Shown here: positions 52,642 to 61,611 of the stretch, piece after piece
How positions within the stretch are numbered: the stretch's first letter is position 1
Layout of the letters: each line of letters begins with the position of its first letter
Source: Alienimonas chondri
GTDB taxonomy: Bacteria > Planctomycetota > Planctomycetia > Planctomycetales > Planctomycetaceae
Assembly: GCF_013036045.1 (NCBI RefSeq)
Contig: NZ_WTPX01000005.1
Location: 1-64,000, forward strand
Length of the DNA: 64,000 nucleotides
Direction: 5' to 3'
Program-made: the position numbers and the translations under genes
The notes under the pieces: model-generated
What the model saw: the letters and a program-made list of their open reading frames with translations, nothing else
The model's database searches: none
Told to the model about the DNA's origin: nothing

Positions 52642-55542
52642 TTGGGGCAAACGACGCGGGAAGCAATAATCGAAGTTCTCCGCCCGCCGGCCGCACGCCG
52701 CCGGGAGTCGCTCACGCCCGCAACCCACGGACGACCCTTGCCGGCCCCCCCCTCGGATGTCGCCGCCGAAGACCGGCCGGGCCGCCGGTCCCCCGGCGTC
52801 CCTCGCGCCGCTTGGGCATTGGCGGCGTTCTGCCTCGCCGTGCCGGCGGTCGGCTGGGGACTCACCCAGATTCGACTCGAAAACGACGTCGAAAGCTGGC
52901 TCCCGGAAGGCGATCCGGACGCCGCGCGACTCGCCTGGTTCAAAGAACATTTTCCCAGCGAAGACACGCTGGTCGTGAGTTGGAAGGGCGTCCAAGCCGG
53001 CGACCCTCGATTGAAAGACTACGCGAACGCCCTCCGGGGAACCCGGGACGAAGACGGCGTGCAGCGCGGCGGGAGTCGGTTGGTCGATCGCGTGGTCACC
53101 CCCTCGGAACTGGCCGCTCGGATGGTCGACGCCGGGGTCGAGCCGGACGACGCCGTCGATCGGGTCACCGGCCTGCTGACCGGCGGCGGCCCCTTGCGAG
53201 TCGTGCTCTCGGAAACCGGCCAGGCCGATCCGGCGACGGCCGCCGAACGAATCGCCGCCGCGGTGCGGGTCGCCGCGGACGTCGAACCGGAAGTATTGAC
53301 GGCGGCGGAACCGGAGACGTTCGCGGCGAACGCGATCGCCCTCGAAGCCGAGACGGACGACGAACCGTCGTTCTCCTTCCCGGTCGCGGCCGCCCACGAT
53401 CTGACGGTCCGCTGGCCGCACATGGATTCCGCCCCCGAGACGGTGGCCACTGCGAAGAGCGCCGCGGAGGGCGCGCGGGATGCCGAGGGGCGGGCCTACG
53501 TCGCTGAGGTTTTCCGTATCGCCGGACAGCCGGCGGCGGTCTCCGTTTCGTTGTCGGAAGCCGGCGCCGCGGATCCGAAAGCCGCGGTCGCGGATCTCCG
53601 CGAAGCGGCCGAGGCGATCGGGGTTCCCGCCGAAGACCTGCACATCGGCGGGCGGACCGTCACCGCGATCGCGCTCAATCAGGCGCTCAAGCGAACCGCC
53701 GTCAATCGAGACGTGCCCGGCTGGAAGCTCTGGGAGCGTAGCCCAGTGCTGATGTCGTTCCTCGTCTCGGCTGGGCTGGCGTTCTGGTTGCTGGGCGGGG
53801 TCCGGGTCTCCCTGTGCGTGCTGGGAGCGACGCTGTTCACGGTGCTGGCTTCGCTGAGCGTCGTGCCGTTGACCGGCGGGGGGATGAACATGGTGCTGGT
53901 CGTGATGCCCTCGCTGCTGTTGGTGTTGAGCCTGAGCGCGGGGGTACACCTCGTGAACTACTACCGGCACGCCGCGGAGAACGGCGAATCGAACGCCGTC
54001 GCCCGGGCGCTCTCGGTCGCTCGCACGCCCACGGTGTTGGCGGCCTGCACGACCGCGGTGGGCCTCATTTCGTTGGCCGTCAGCCCGTTGGTGCCGGTGC
54101 GGGAGTTCGGCATCTATTCGTCGATCGGCTGCGGGATCATGCTCGCCGTCGTGCTGTTCGGCCTGCCGGCGCTGCTGGAGCACCTCGCCCCGCCGCCTTC
54201 GTCGCGCGGCGGGGGCAAATCGCTGTGGCCGGCGTTCGCCGCGCGATTGGTCCGTCATCGCCGTCTCGTCATCGCGACCTGTCTGCTGGTCGCCGCGGGC
54301 TGCTCGCTGGGCCTGACCCGGTTCCGCACGGAGACGAAAGTCATCAAGTACTTTCCGTCCTCGGCCCAGGTCGTTCAGGACTACGCCTACTTCGAGGATC
54401 GCATCACCGGCGTGATCCCCGTGGACGTCATCGTGCGGTTCGACAAGGACTCGCTGGACGATCCGCAGCAACCGTTCACGAATCGCATGGAGTTGGTCCG
54501 GGCGGTGGCGGATCGAATCGAGCGCCACCCGGAAATCAGCGGGGCGATTTCGCTCGCCAGCTTCCGCCCCCCCGCGGAAGTCTTGCCGGAGAACGCCGGT
54601 CGATTCGCCCGCATCGGCTACTTCCGCCGAGCCGCGGAGACGGAACGCCGCGTCCGTGAGGAACCGGCGTCGGCGGGTTTCCTGACCACCGCACACCTCC
54701 CGACGCCCGCCGACAAGGACGGCGAATCCATGGCGGTGCCGGGCGACGAACTGTGGCGAATTAGCGCCCAGGCGAACATCCTCACCGACGTCGATTACGC
54801 CGTGCTGACGGACGACCTCAATACCGCGGCCGCGGAAGTGTTGAAGGACGAACCGGGCGCCGGGTACGCGGTGACGGGCTTGGTGCCGCTGTTCCTGCGA
54901 ACCCAAGAGGCGGTACTGGAAGGGCTGATCGACAGCTTCGGCTTGGCCTTCGCCGTGATCGCGGTGGTGATGAGCGTCGTGCTGGGCTCCGTCCGGGCCG
55001 GGCTGACCGCGATGCTGCCGAACATCCTGCCGGTCACCGCCGTCTTCGGGTTGGTGAGCTGGTTCGCCGTCCCGGTGGATATCGGCACGATGATCTCCGC
55101 CAGCGTGGCGCTGGGCATCGCGGTGGACGGTACGCTGCACCTCGTCGCCGCATTCCGACACGCCCCGGCGGAACTTGAACGGGAGGAGGCCGCCGCCTTT
55201 GCCCTCAACGAGTGCGGACCGGCCTTGTGGCAGACGAGCCTGATCGTCGGCATCGGCCTGTTGATGCTCGCCCCGGCCGAACTGCTGCTGGTGAGCCGGT
55301 TCGGCTGGCTGATGTCCGCGTTGATCGCCGCGGCGCTGATCGCCGACGTGATCCTGCTGCCGGCGCTGCTGGCCGGTCCGATGGGGTCGCTGATTCGCCG
55401 GAAGACCGATGAGGAAGGCGACGATGCAGACGCCGACGAGCCGCCCGTGGCCGGCGAAGCGCCCCTCAAAATCGGCGAGGCGGCGAGGGTCGCCAAGCCG
55501 GAACCGCGCCCGCAGTTGGCGGCTTTCACCCGCCCCGCCTGA
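52642..55542 (+). CDS. RND/MMPL-superfamily exporter
   Basis: A 966-residue polytopic transporter. After a Pro/Arg-rich N-terminus comes membrane helix 1 (about 56-74) and a large periplasmic domain (to about 365), then a helix block (about 368-516) with GVHLVNYYRH. Helix 7 and a second periplasmic domain follow (about 540-760), then the last helix block (about 764-915) with GTMISASVALGIAVDGTLHLV. The internal duplication and layout match the predicted RND-superfamily exporters related to MMPL/HpnN; the substrate (lipid or hopanoid-like) is inference. The start is TTG at 52642; TTG at 52738 would trim a disordered leader. It is transcribed in the same direction as hemW, 121 bases downstream. 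Confidence 0.88.
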   Translation: MGQTTREAIIEVLRPPAARRRESLTPATHGRPLPAPPSDVAAEDRPGRRSPGVPRAAWALAAFCLAVPAVGWGLTQIRLENDVESWLPEGDPDAARLAWFKEHFPSEDTLVVSWKGVQAGDPRLKDYANALRGTRDEDGVQRGGSRLVDRVVTPSELAARMVDAGVEPDDAVDRVTGLLTGGGPLRVVLSETGQADPATAAERIAAAVRVAADVEPEVLTAAEPETFAANAIALEAETDDEPSFSFPVAAAHDLTVRWPHMDSAPETVATAKSAAEGARDAEGRAYVAEVFRIAGQPAAVSVSLSEAGAADPKAAVADLREAAEAIGVPAEDLHIGGRTVTAIALNQALKRTAVNRDVPGWKLWERSPVLMSFLVSAGLAFWLLGGVRVSLCVLGATLFTVLASLSVVPLTGGGMNMVLVVMPSLLLVLSLSAGVHLVNYYRHAAENGESNAVARALSVARTPTVLAACTTAVGLISLAVSPLVPVREFGIYSSIGCGIMLAVVLFGLPALLEHLAPPPSSRGGGKSLWPAFAARLVRHRRLVIATCLLVAAGCSLGLTRFRTETKVIKYFPSSAQVVQDYAYFEDRITGVIPVDVIVRFDKDSLDDPQQPFTNRMELVRAVADRIERHPEISGAISLASFRPPAEVLPENAGRFARIGYFRRAAETERRVREEPASAGFLTTAHLPTPADKDGESMAVPGDELWRISAQANILTDVDYAVLTDDLNTAAAEVLKDEPGAGYAVTGLVPLFLRTQEAVLEGLIDSFGLAFAVIAVVMSVVLGSVRAGLTAMLPNILPVTAVFGLVSWFAVPVDIGTMISASVALGIAVDGTLHLVAAFRHAPAELEREEAAAFALNECGPALWQTSLIVGIGLLMLAPAELLLVSRFGWLMSALIAAALIADVILLPALLAGPMGSLIRRKTDEEGDDADADEPPVAGEAPLKIGEAARVAKPEPRPQLAAFTRPA

Positions 55543-55616
55543 CCGCGGGGTCATTCGCCGCGGTCCCTCAGCGCCGTAAGATGGGATGCCAGCCGCACCC
55601 AACCGCCCCGTGGCCG

Positions 55617-55982
55617 ATGCCGAACGAGTACGTCGAACCAGTCGGAAACCGCATCCTCGTCCGCAAGGATGAAAGTCGCGGTCAAACGCGCGGCGGCATC
55701 GTGCTCCCCAGCGATGCGGAGATCCCCACGATCACCGGCCGGGTGGTCGAGATCAGCGCGATGGTCGAGCGCGACGCGGACTTTCCGGTTCGCAAGTACG
55801 ACAAGGTGCTGTACCACCCGAAGCGGTCGATCCCCGTGGATCTGGAAGCCGACAACCGCCTGTTCGTCGTGCCGATCGCGGACGTCTGCGCCGTCTTCCG
55901 CCGCAGCACGGAGCCGGTCGGAACGGGAGAGCTGGAGATCGCGGAGGAGTCCGGCGAGGGCGGCGCGGCGGGAACCGCTTAG
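55617..55982 (+). CDS. GroES-like co-chaperonin, orphan
   Basis: A 121-residue Cpn10-fold protein. VEPVGNRILVRKDES at the N-terminus, the mobile loop QTRGGIVLPS that contacts GroEL, and VRKYDKVLYHPKRSIPVDL and RLFVVPIADVCAVFRR at the C-terminus cover the whole family pattern. It carries a 25-residue acidic Gly/Glu tail not usual in GroES. No groEL is adjacent, so it is a solitary copy; Planctomycetota often hold several. ATG at 55617 is preferred to 55581. Confidence 0.85.
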   Translation: MPNEYVEPVGNRILVRKDESRGQTRGGIVLPSDAEIPTITGRVVEISAMVERDADFPVRKYDKVLYHPKRSIPVDLEADNRLFVVPIADVCAVFRRSTEPVGTGELEIAEESGEGGAAGTA

Positions 55983-55995
55983 ACGGTCGCCGGCG

Positions 55996-56220
55996 TCACC
56001 GGTTCGCCAGGGCCTTGTAACCCATCAACAGGCCGAACGAGAGAGCCGCGCCGAGCAGCGCCCCGACGAACGGCACCCCAAAGACGATCATCACGGCCGC
56101 GGACGAGACGAAGCAGACGAGAACGGCCACGAACGCCCAGACGATGAAGGACTGCCCCTCCATCTCCGCCGCCTTGCCGGTCACGTAGCAGACCAGACCG
56201 ACAAGGATCAGTTCCAACAT
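55996..56220 (-). CDS. Small two-helix membrane protein
   Basis: A 74-residue protein with hydrophobic segments at about 2-16, 25-46 and 48-66 and a short acidic loop (KAAEMEGQSF). It starts with ATG at 56220, 52 bases after the rplU stop on the same strand. I do not recognise the family. Size and position suggest a small inner-membrane protein; the regular hydrophobic/Gly pattern supports a real gene rather than chance. Confidence 0.6.
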   Translation of the reverse strand: MLELILVGLVCYVTGKAAEMEGQSFIVWAFVAVLVCFVSSAAVMIVFGVPFVGALLGAALSFGLLMGYKALANR

Positions 56221-56272
56221 CGCAGCGGTCCTGAGGAGTCGCGCCGACGGCCCTGAACGAACCGAAGACGGC

Positions 56273-56617
56273 CTACGCCTCCGCCTTCTCTTCGAGGCCG
56301 GGGACGTTCACGCCGGTCACCTGCACGGTGGTGTACTTTTGGCGGTGACCCGTGTGGCGCCGGCTGTTTTTCCGGCGGCGGATCTTCTGGATCTCCAGCT
56401 TCTGGCCTTTGTCCATGGCCCGCACGACCTCCGCGGTGACGGTGGCGCCTTCGATCAGCGGGGCGCCGATCGTGCTGGAGCCGCCGCCGTTGGCGAGCAG
56501 GACGCGATCGAACGTGACAGTCCCGCCGTCCTCGACGTCCTTGCGGTAGTCGATCGACAGTTTCTCGCCGGGGGCCACGCGGTACTGACGGCTGCCGTCT
56601 TCGATGATCGCAAACAT
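56273..56617 (-). CDS. rplU: 50S ribosomal protein L21
   Basis: A 114-residue L21 with the family start MFAIIEDGSRQYRVAPGEKL, VTFDRVLL, and the basic C-terminal RNA-binding segment KIRRRKNSRRHTGHRQKYT. The C-terminal extension (GLEEKAEA) is short. rpmA (L27), the usual neighbour, is not present. An intrinsic terminator ends the upstream RNase gene, so rplU probably has its own promoter in the 74 bases between hairpin and start. Confidence 0.95.
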   Translation of the reverse strand: MFAIIEDGSRQYRVAPGEKLSIDYRKDVEDGGTVTFDRVLLANGGGSSTIGAPLIEGATVTAEVVRAMDKGQKLEIQKIRRRKNSRRHTGHRQKYTTVQVTGVNVPGLEEKAEA

Positions 56618-56691
56618 GATATTCGTCCGGGATTCGCCCGGCGGCTCGGTTCCGGCCGGGATGAATCCGGGCGCGGCGTCGGAGAGGGAAA

Positions 56692-56725
56692 GAAAAACGC
56701 CGGAGTCCGACCGGACTCCGGCGTT
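56692..56725 (-). terminator. Intrinsic terminator of the RNase E/G gene
   Basis: Read on the minus strand, AACGCCGGAGTCC and GGACTCCGGCGTT pair perfectly over 13 bases around a four-base loop and are followed by TTTTC. The hairpin lies 24 bases after the RNase stop codon and before rplU. Confidence 0.93.
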
Positions 56726-56748
56726 ACAGGGGTCGATAGTCTACGCGG

Positions 56749-58347
56749 TCACTTGCCGCCCCGCGAGGGCAGGGGGGGCAGGTTTTTCACCGGGCGGCCG
56801 TTGTCGTCGGTCGCAGCGAGGGCGAGGAACTCCGGGTGGGTGTCCGCCTTGGCGCTGATCGCGATGTGAATGTCGCGATCCTCCTCCAGGTTCATGATTT
56901 CCCGCCGCTTGCGATTGTTCAGATCGTCGGCGACGGCCTCGTGCACGGTGACGGTCAATTCCGCCACGTTCTTCATGCCCGCAGCGGCCAGCAGCACGCG
57001 CATCACCTCGATGGACATGCTCTCCGGCGTCTTCACCTGGCCGGTGCCGCTGCAACAGGGGCAGTCGTTGAACAACGCACGGCCCAAGGACGGGCGGATC
57101 CGCTGCCGGGTCATCTCGACCAGGCCGAACGCGCTGGGTCGGGAGACTTTAGTGCGGGCGCGGTCCCGTTCGAGGTGCTGCTCGAAGGCCCGCAGCAGCC
57201 CTTTGCGGTGCCGTTCGGCCCGCATGTCGATGAAGTCGTTGACGATCACGCCGCCCAAGTCGCGGAGCCGCAGCTGCCGGGCGATCTCCGCCGCGGCGGC
57301 GAGGTTCACCTTATAGGCGCTCTCCTCGGCGTCCTTCGTCCCGCGAGCCGAACCGCTATTCACGTCGATCGCCACCAGCGCTTCGGTCTGGTCGATCACG
57401 ATCGACCCGCCGCCCTTCAGCGGCACCTGCCGCTGCTGGATGTTGGCGATCTCGTCTTCGATGCCGTGCGCCTGAAACAGCGGGCTGCTGCCCTCATGCA
57501 GCTTCAGACGGGAGGACATCTTGGGCATCATCGCGTCCATGAAGTCCTTCGCGCGATCGAAGGCGTCTTCGGCGTCGATGTGAACCGCGTCGATGTCCGC
57601 GTTGAAGGTGTCCCGAATGGTACGGATCATGATGTCCGTCTCCTCGTACACCGTGCACACGCCGTTGGAGTCCTCGACCTTCTCCGCGATGCTCTGCCAG
57701 AGCTTCGTGAGATAGGTGAGGTCGTTCTTCAGGTCGTTTTGCGTGCGGCCGAGCGCCGCGGTCCGAACGATGAAGCCCACGCCCTTCGGCGGGTTCATAT
57801 CGCGGAGCATGCGGCGGAGTTCGCGGCGCTCGTCGTCGTCCTCGATCTTCCGGGAGACACCCACCCGACCGAGGTTCGGCATCAGCACCAGATAGCGGCC
57901 GGGAACGCTGATCTTCGTGGAGAGCGTCGGGCCTTTGTTGCCGAGACCTTCCTTGATGACCTGAATCAGCACTTCGCTGCCGCGACGGAGAATCTCCTGG
58001 ATCTGCGGCTTGCTCTGCCGGCGTTCGCCACCGCGGTCTCCGTTCCGGCCGCCGCGCCCGCGCGGGCCGTCGAAGTCGTCGTCCGGGTCGCCGTCCGGGC
58101 GAAGGTGCTTGAAGTACTGGTACTCGATGTCGGAGACGTGCAGGAAGCCGTTACGCCCCTCGCCGAAGTCCACAAAGCACGCCTGAATCGACGGCTCGAC
58201 GTTGACCACCTTCCCCTTATAGATATTCCCGACGAGGTTCTCGCCGCTGGATCGCTCCAGATAAAGCTCCTCCAGTCGGCCATCCTCGACGATGGCGATG
58301 CGGGTCTCCTCCGGCTGGAGGACGTTGACGAGCATCTCTTTCTTCAC
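56749..58347 (-). CDS. Rne/Rng-family ribonuclease
   Basis: A 532-residue endoribonuclease of the RNase E/G family acting in rRNA maturation and mRNA decay. An S1 domain (about 36-125) begins with GNIYKGKVVNVEPSIQACF and is interrupted by an Arg/Gly-rich insert (about 85-110). The catalytic domain has AIDVNSGSARG and IVNDFIDM, whose Asp residues bind Mg, and the zinc-link CPCC near 437-440. It lacks the long RNase E C-terminal scaffold, so it is closer to RNase G in length. The start is GTG at 58347, ten bases after an AAAGG site; ATG at 58335 is the alternative. It ends in a strong terminator. The long leader (309 bases) could serve autoregulation as in rne, but no specific structure was recognised. 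Confidence 0.93.
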   Translation of the reverse strand: MKKEMLVNVLQPEETRIAIVEDGRLEELYLERSSGENLVGNIYKGKVVNVEPSIQACFVDFGEGRNGFLHVSDIEYQYFKHLRPDGDPDDDFDGPRGRGGRNGDRGGERRQSKPQIQEILRRGSEVLIQVIKEGLGNKGPTLSTKISVPGRYLVLMPNLGRVGVSRKIEDDDERRELRRMLRDMNPPKGVGFIVRTAALGRTQNDLKNDLTYLTKLWQSIAEKVEDSNGVCTVYEETDIMIRTIRDTFNADIDAVHIDAEDAFDRAKDFMDAMMPKMSSRLKLHEGSSPLFQAHGIEDEIANIQQRQVPLKGGGSIVIDQTEALVAIDVNSGSARGTKDAEESAYKVNLAAAAEIARQLRLRDLGGVIVNDFIDMRAERHRKGLLRAFEQHLERDRARTKVSRPSAFGLVEMTRQRIRPSLGRALFNDCPCCSGTGQVKTPESMSIEVMRVLLAAAGMKNVAELTVTVHEAVADDLNNRKRREIMNLEEDRDIHIAISAKADTHPEFLALAATDDNGRPVKNLPPLPSRGGK

Positions 58348-58656
58348 GGGACACGCACCTTTCAATGGTATTGGAAAGATGACGGCCCGAACCCGTTTCC
58401 CGTTCCGGTCCCCCGTGAAGCGCCGAGGACGGACCGAATGCGGTCGCCTCCGACTTCCAGGGGACGGGCGGACGCCCACGATGCGCAGCGATCGGCTGGC
58501 GGCATGGGATAATGCGGGGTCGAACCGTCAAGAAGACGGGCGCGACGACGTGGCTCGAACGTGTGTTCGACGCCGACGCGGGAAGCGACGTGTGAAGCTG
58601 TACGGGATCGGCCCTGCGAACCGACCGGAGTCGGTGCGAGCGGAGAAAACGAATCA
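58348..58656. other. Non-coding leader between ptsI and the RNase gene
   Basis: 309 bases without a supported gene. It contains the ribosome binding site of the RNase gene at its end. A TTGACG element (minus strand, near 58530) could be a -35 box, but I find no -10 element at proper spacing. A small stem (ACCGAC-TCCG-GTCGGT) lies near 58621-58636 just after ptsI. I recognise nothing else. Confidence 0.5.
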
Positions 58657-60474
58657 TCACCGGGCGGCCCCCGCCCAGTGGTCGGAGCGCTTGGACTTCG
58701 GACGCACCAACGCCGCCCGGTCGTCCGGCTCCGGTCGGCCGGAGCGGGTTCGCTCGACCTCGTCTCGGAGGTAGTTTTCCACGTCTCGGGCCAGTTCCAG
58801 CCCTTCGGCGTGGGCGGCGACGCCTTCGCACCCGGCGACTTCGAGTCGCCCGGCGAGGTCTTTGAGCTCTGGGATGACGTGCGGCGTCACGCTGATCTGG
58901 CGAATCCCCAGCCCCAGCAACAGCGGAAGAAATTTCGGATCGCTGCTCATCTGCCCGCAAATCGTCACCGGGACGTCGTGACGGGCGGCGGCTTCGACGA
59001 CCCAACGGATCAAACGCAGGACCGACGGGTCGCCGGCGGAGTAGAGATTCGCCAGGTCCGGGTCGGCCCGGTCTGCAGCGAGGGTGTATTGGATCAGGTC
59101 GTTGGTGCCGATGCTGAAGAAGTCGACCTCGCGGGCGAAGTCGTCCGCCCGCAGCGCCGCGCTCGGCACCTCGACCATCATTCCGATCGGAATGTCGCGG
59201 CGGAACTCGATCCCCTCTTCGTCCAAGTCTTCCATCACGTCCGCGAGGACCATCTTCGCCTGACGCAGCTCCAACAGCGTGCTGACCAGCGGGAACATCA
59301 CGCGGACGTCGCCGAAGGCGCTCGCCCGCAGGACGGCCCGAAGCTGCGTCTTGAACGACGGCAGGTTCTGCAGGCTGAGGCGGATGCTCCGCAGGCCCAG
59401 AGCGCTGTCGAGATGCCCCGCGATGCCGCGGCGCATGCTGTCGGAGACCTTGTCGGCCCCGAGGTCCATCGTGCGGATGACCACCGGACGGCCGGCCATC
59501 GCGGTGACGACCTTGCAGTACGCGTCGTAGTGCTCTTCCTCGGTCGGCTCGGCGTCGCCTTGCAGGTACAGGAATTCCGTCCGGTACAGGCCGACGCCGT
59601 CGCTGCCGCGATCGGTGCAATGGCCGACCTCCTCGGGGAATTCGATGTTCCCCATGATGAAGATGCGCTCGCCGTCGCGGGTGCGCGGCTGCACGTCCCG
59701 GTAGGTCTGAAGCCGGATCGACTCCGTCCTGCGGGCCTCGGCGCGGCGGCGGTAGTCGGCGAGGGTTTCCTCATCCGGATCGATCAGCAGTTCGCCCCGC
59801 TGCCCGTCGACGATGACGGTTTCGCCGCCCGCCACGTCGGAGAGGAACCGCCCGACGCCGACCACCGCCGGCAATTCGAGGGCGCCCGCGAGAATGGCCG
59901 TGTGGCTGGTCCGGCCGCCGCCCTCGGTGACGAACGCGAGGATCTTCGACCGGTCCAGCGACGCCGTTTCGCTGGGCGTCAGGTTCTTCGCCAGCAGGAC
60001 GACCGGGTCCGTCAGGTTCTTCAGCTCGTCGCGGCCCTGCCCGAGCAGCTCGCGGAGCACTCGTTTTTCCAAGTCGAACAGGTCCGCCGCCCGCTCCGCC
60101 ATCTGCGGGTTGCCCATCTCCTGCAGGGCCTTGGTGTACTTGCGGATCACCCGGCTGGCGGCGAACTCCGGCGAGTAATTCTTCTTGCGGATGTAGGCCC
60201 GCACCTCGTCCTGAAACGAGGCGTCCCGCGCAAGTTGGCCGTGGGCGGCGAAGATGGCGCCGTACTGAGCGCCGAGCCGATCGGCCGCGATCTGTTCGTT
60301 CTCGCCGATTTCCGTGGAGATTCGCTCCAGGGCGCGATCCAGGCGATCCAGCTCCGACTCGACCGCATCGACCCGCACGTACTGGCTGGGGATCCGAAAC
60401 GTCTCGACGCCCAGCACCACGGCCGGACCCACGGCAACCCCCGGGGAGACGGCGATCCCTCGCTTGAGCAGCAT
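58657..60474 (-). CDS. ptsI: PTS enzyme I (phosphoenolpyruvate-protein phosphotransferase)
   Basis: A 605-residue enzyme I that autophosphorylates from PEP and passes the phosphate to HPr. The N-terminal part begins GIAVSPGVAVGPA, the active-site His is in EGGGRTSHTAILAG near 185-198, the PEP-binding TIM barrel contains RTEFLYLQGDAEPTEEEH and MVEVPSAALRAD, and the active-site Cys is in TICGQMSSD near 500. ATG at 60474 is chosen as the family start. It follows ptsH by 134 bases. No sugar-specific permease is present, so it belongs to a regulatory (PTS-Ntr-like) relay with HPr and EIIA. Confidence 0.95.
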   Translation of the reverse strand: MLLKRGIAVSPGVAVGPAVVLGVETFRIPSQYVRVDAVESELDRLDRALERISTEIGENEQIAADRLGAQYGAIFAAHGQLARDASFQDEVRAYIRKKNYSPEFAASRVIRKYTKALQEMGNPQMAERAADLFDLEKRVLRELLGQGRDELKNLTDPVVLLAKNLTPSETASLDRSKILAFVTEGGGRTSHTAILAGALELPAVVGVGRFLSDVAGGETVIVDGQRGELLIDPDEETLADYRRRAEARRTESIRLQTYRDVQPRTRDGERIFIMGNIEFPEEVGHCTDRGSDGVGLYRTEFLYLQGDAEPTEEEHYDAYCKVVTAMAGRPVVIRTMDLGADKVSDSMRRGIAGHLDSALGLRSIRLSLQNLPSFKTQLRAVLRASAFGDVRVMFPLVSTLLELRQAKMVLADVMEDLDEEGIEFRRDIPIGMMVEVPSAALRADDFAREVDFFSIGTNDLIQYTLAADRADPDLANLYSAGDPSVLRLIRWVVEAAARHDVPVTICGQMSSDPKFLPLLLGLGIRQISVTPHVIPELKDLAGRLEVAGCEGVAAHAEGLELARDVENYLRDEVERTRSGRPEPDDRAALVRPKSKRSDHWAGAAR

Positions 60475-60608
60475 GGCGGACGTGAAAGAATGAGGAACTG
60501 GTCGGCCCGATCGGGCGACGTTGAAGAGTGTACCGCCGTCAAGACGTGGGGGGCAGTCCGAGGGACGCGCCCGCACGGGAACGCGGCGGGACGACCGCCA
60601 GAAGTTCG

Positions 60609-60905
60609 CTAATCCGGCGACGTTGCGGAGATCAGCGCGGCAATCTCTTCGACGGCCTCATTCGCTCCGGGCCCTTCGGCCCTGACCGTGACCGATTCTC
60701 CGCAGGCGGCCGCGAGCGTCAGGAGTTGGATCATCGCCTTGGCGTCCGCGTCCGTCTCCCCTTTGGAGATGCTGACGGAGCAGGCATAACGGGATGCGGC
60801 CTGGGTCACCAACGTGATCGGCCGCATGTGCAGGCCGTCCGGGTTCCCGACCTGCACGGTGCAGGTCGCGACGTCGCTGGCGGCGGTGTTCCTCTCGTCG
60901 GACAT
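60609..60905 (-). CDS. ptsH: HPr-family phosphocarrier protein lacking the Ser46-type site
   Basis: A 98-residue HPr with the phosphorylated His in NPDGLHMRPITLV (His26, equal to His15 of E. coli HPr). The N-terminus is about 11 residues longer than usual. At the place of regulatory Ser46 (31 residues after the His) the sequence reads ADAKAMIQLL, so it has Ala (57). Control by HPr kinase on this residue is therefore not possible. It lies between EIIA (159 bases) and EI genes in a permease-free PTS cluster. ATG at 60905 is the only sensible start. Confidence 0.92.
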   Translation of the reverse strand: MSDERNTAASDVATCTVQVGNPDGLHMRPITLVTQAASRYACSVSISKGETDADAKAMIQLLTLAAACGESVTVRAEGPGANEAVEEIAALISATSPD

Positions 60906-61064
60906 CGTCTCTGGGGTAGAGGCGAACCGTCCTCGGACAGTTCGCCGAACTCTGTGGACGCCGAGCAGTACGCTCAACGGGGGCGGACGGCGACGCCGGT
61001 AAAAGTCGGGGGACGCGGGCCCCCAAGCCTGGTTTCTCAGACCCGGTCTTCCTCAGCCACAGCC

Positions 61065-61538
61065 TCAGCTGATGTGGCCTTCGTCCGCCTCGCGGAGCAG
61101 TTCGACCACTTCGTCGGCGGTCTTCGCCTGCTTGAGAAAGTTGCAGAACGTGTCGTTCTTGAGGTGCCGGGAGACCGTCTCCAGCGCCCGCAGATGGTCG
61201 CGGGTGTTCTCCGGCGGGCTGACGAGCAAGATCATGATGTAGACCGGTTCGCCGTCGAGGCTGGCGAAATCGATCCCCTCGTGCACGAGGCCGACCGTCG
61301 CCGTGAGCCGATCGACGGCGGGGTGCTTCGTATGGGGAACCGCGACGCCGTTGCCGATGCCGGTCGAACCCAGTTCTTCCCGCTTCAACACCGCGGCGAC
61401 GATGGCGGGTTCCTCATCCCCCGGCAGCTTGCCGGCATCCTTCAGCGAAGCGACCAATTGCGCGATCGCGTCTTCCTTCCCCGCCGGTTTGAGGTCGGGA
61501 ACGATGGCGTCAGTACAGACGAAGTCGAGCAGATTCAT
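61065..61538 (-). CDS. PTS EIIA (fructose/nitrogen-regulatory type)
   Basis: A 157-residue EIIA-Ntr/fructose-type protein. The phosphorylated His is in GNGVAVPHTKHP (His69); LKREELGSTGIG precedes it, and the family segments DGEPVYIMILLVSPPENTRDHL and a C-terminal helix follow. Without IIB or IIC partners in the cluster it probably regulates other proteins (as in PTS-Ntr) rather than transporting sugar. It starts with ATG at 61538, 73 bases after hpf, the same neighbour seen in many proteobacterial rpoN-hpf-ptsN regions. Confidence 0.92.
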   Translation of the reverse strand: MNLLDFVCTDAIVPDLKPAGKEDAIAQLVASLKDAGKLPGDEEPAIVAAVLKREELGSTGIGNGVAVPHTKHPAVDRLTATVGLVHEGIDFASLDGEPVYIMILLVSPPENTRDHLRALETVSRHLKNDTFCNFLKQAKTADEVVELLREADEGHIS

Positions 61539-61611
61539 GGCGACGGGTGCGGTTCGGAGCCGCGGAAGGCACGCCGGAGGAGGCGGGGACGCGAGAAATA
61601 GAGACGGAAGA

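Noticed and set aside
52525-55602. Long minus-strand open frame of 1025 codons opposite the RND exporter
   Set aside because: It is the antisense of a clear polytopic transporter; the translation is His/Arg/Gln-rich and low in hydrophobic order, as expected for a GC-rich antisense frame.
58500-58560. Sigma-70-type promoter before the RNase gene (TTGACG near 58530, minus strand)
   Set aside because: The only TATTAT-like element lies 11-14 bases away, too close for a functional spacer.
58561-60612. 683-codon plus-strand open frame opposite ptsI
   Set aside because: ptsI has all active-site motifs on the minus strand; the opposite translation is a shadow.
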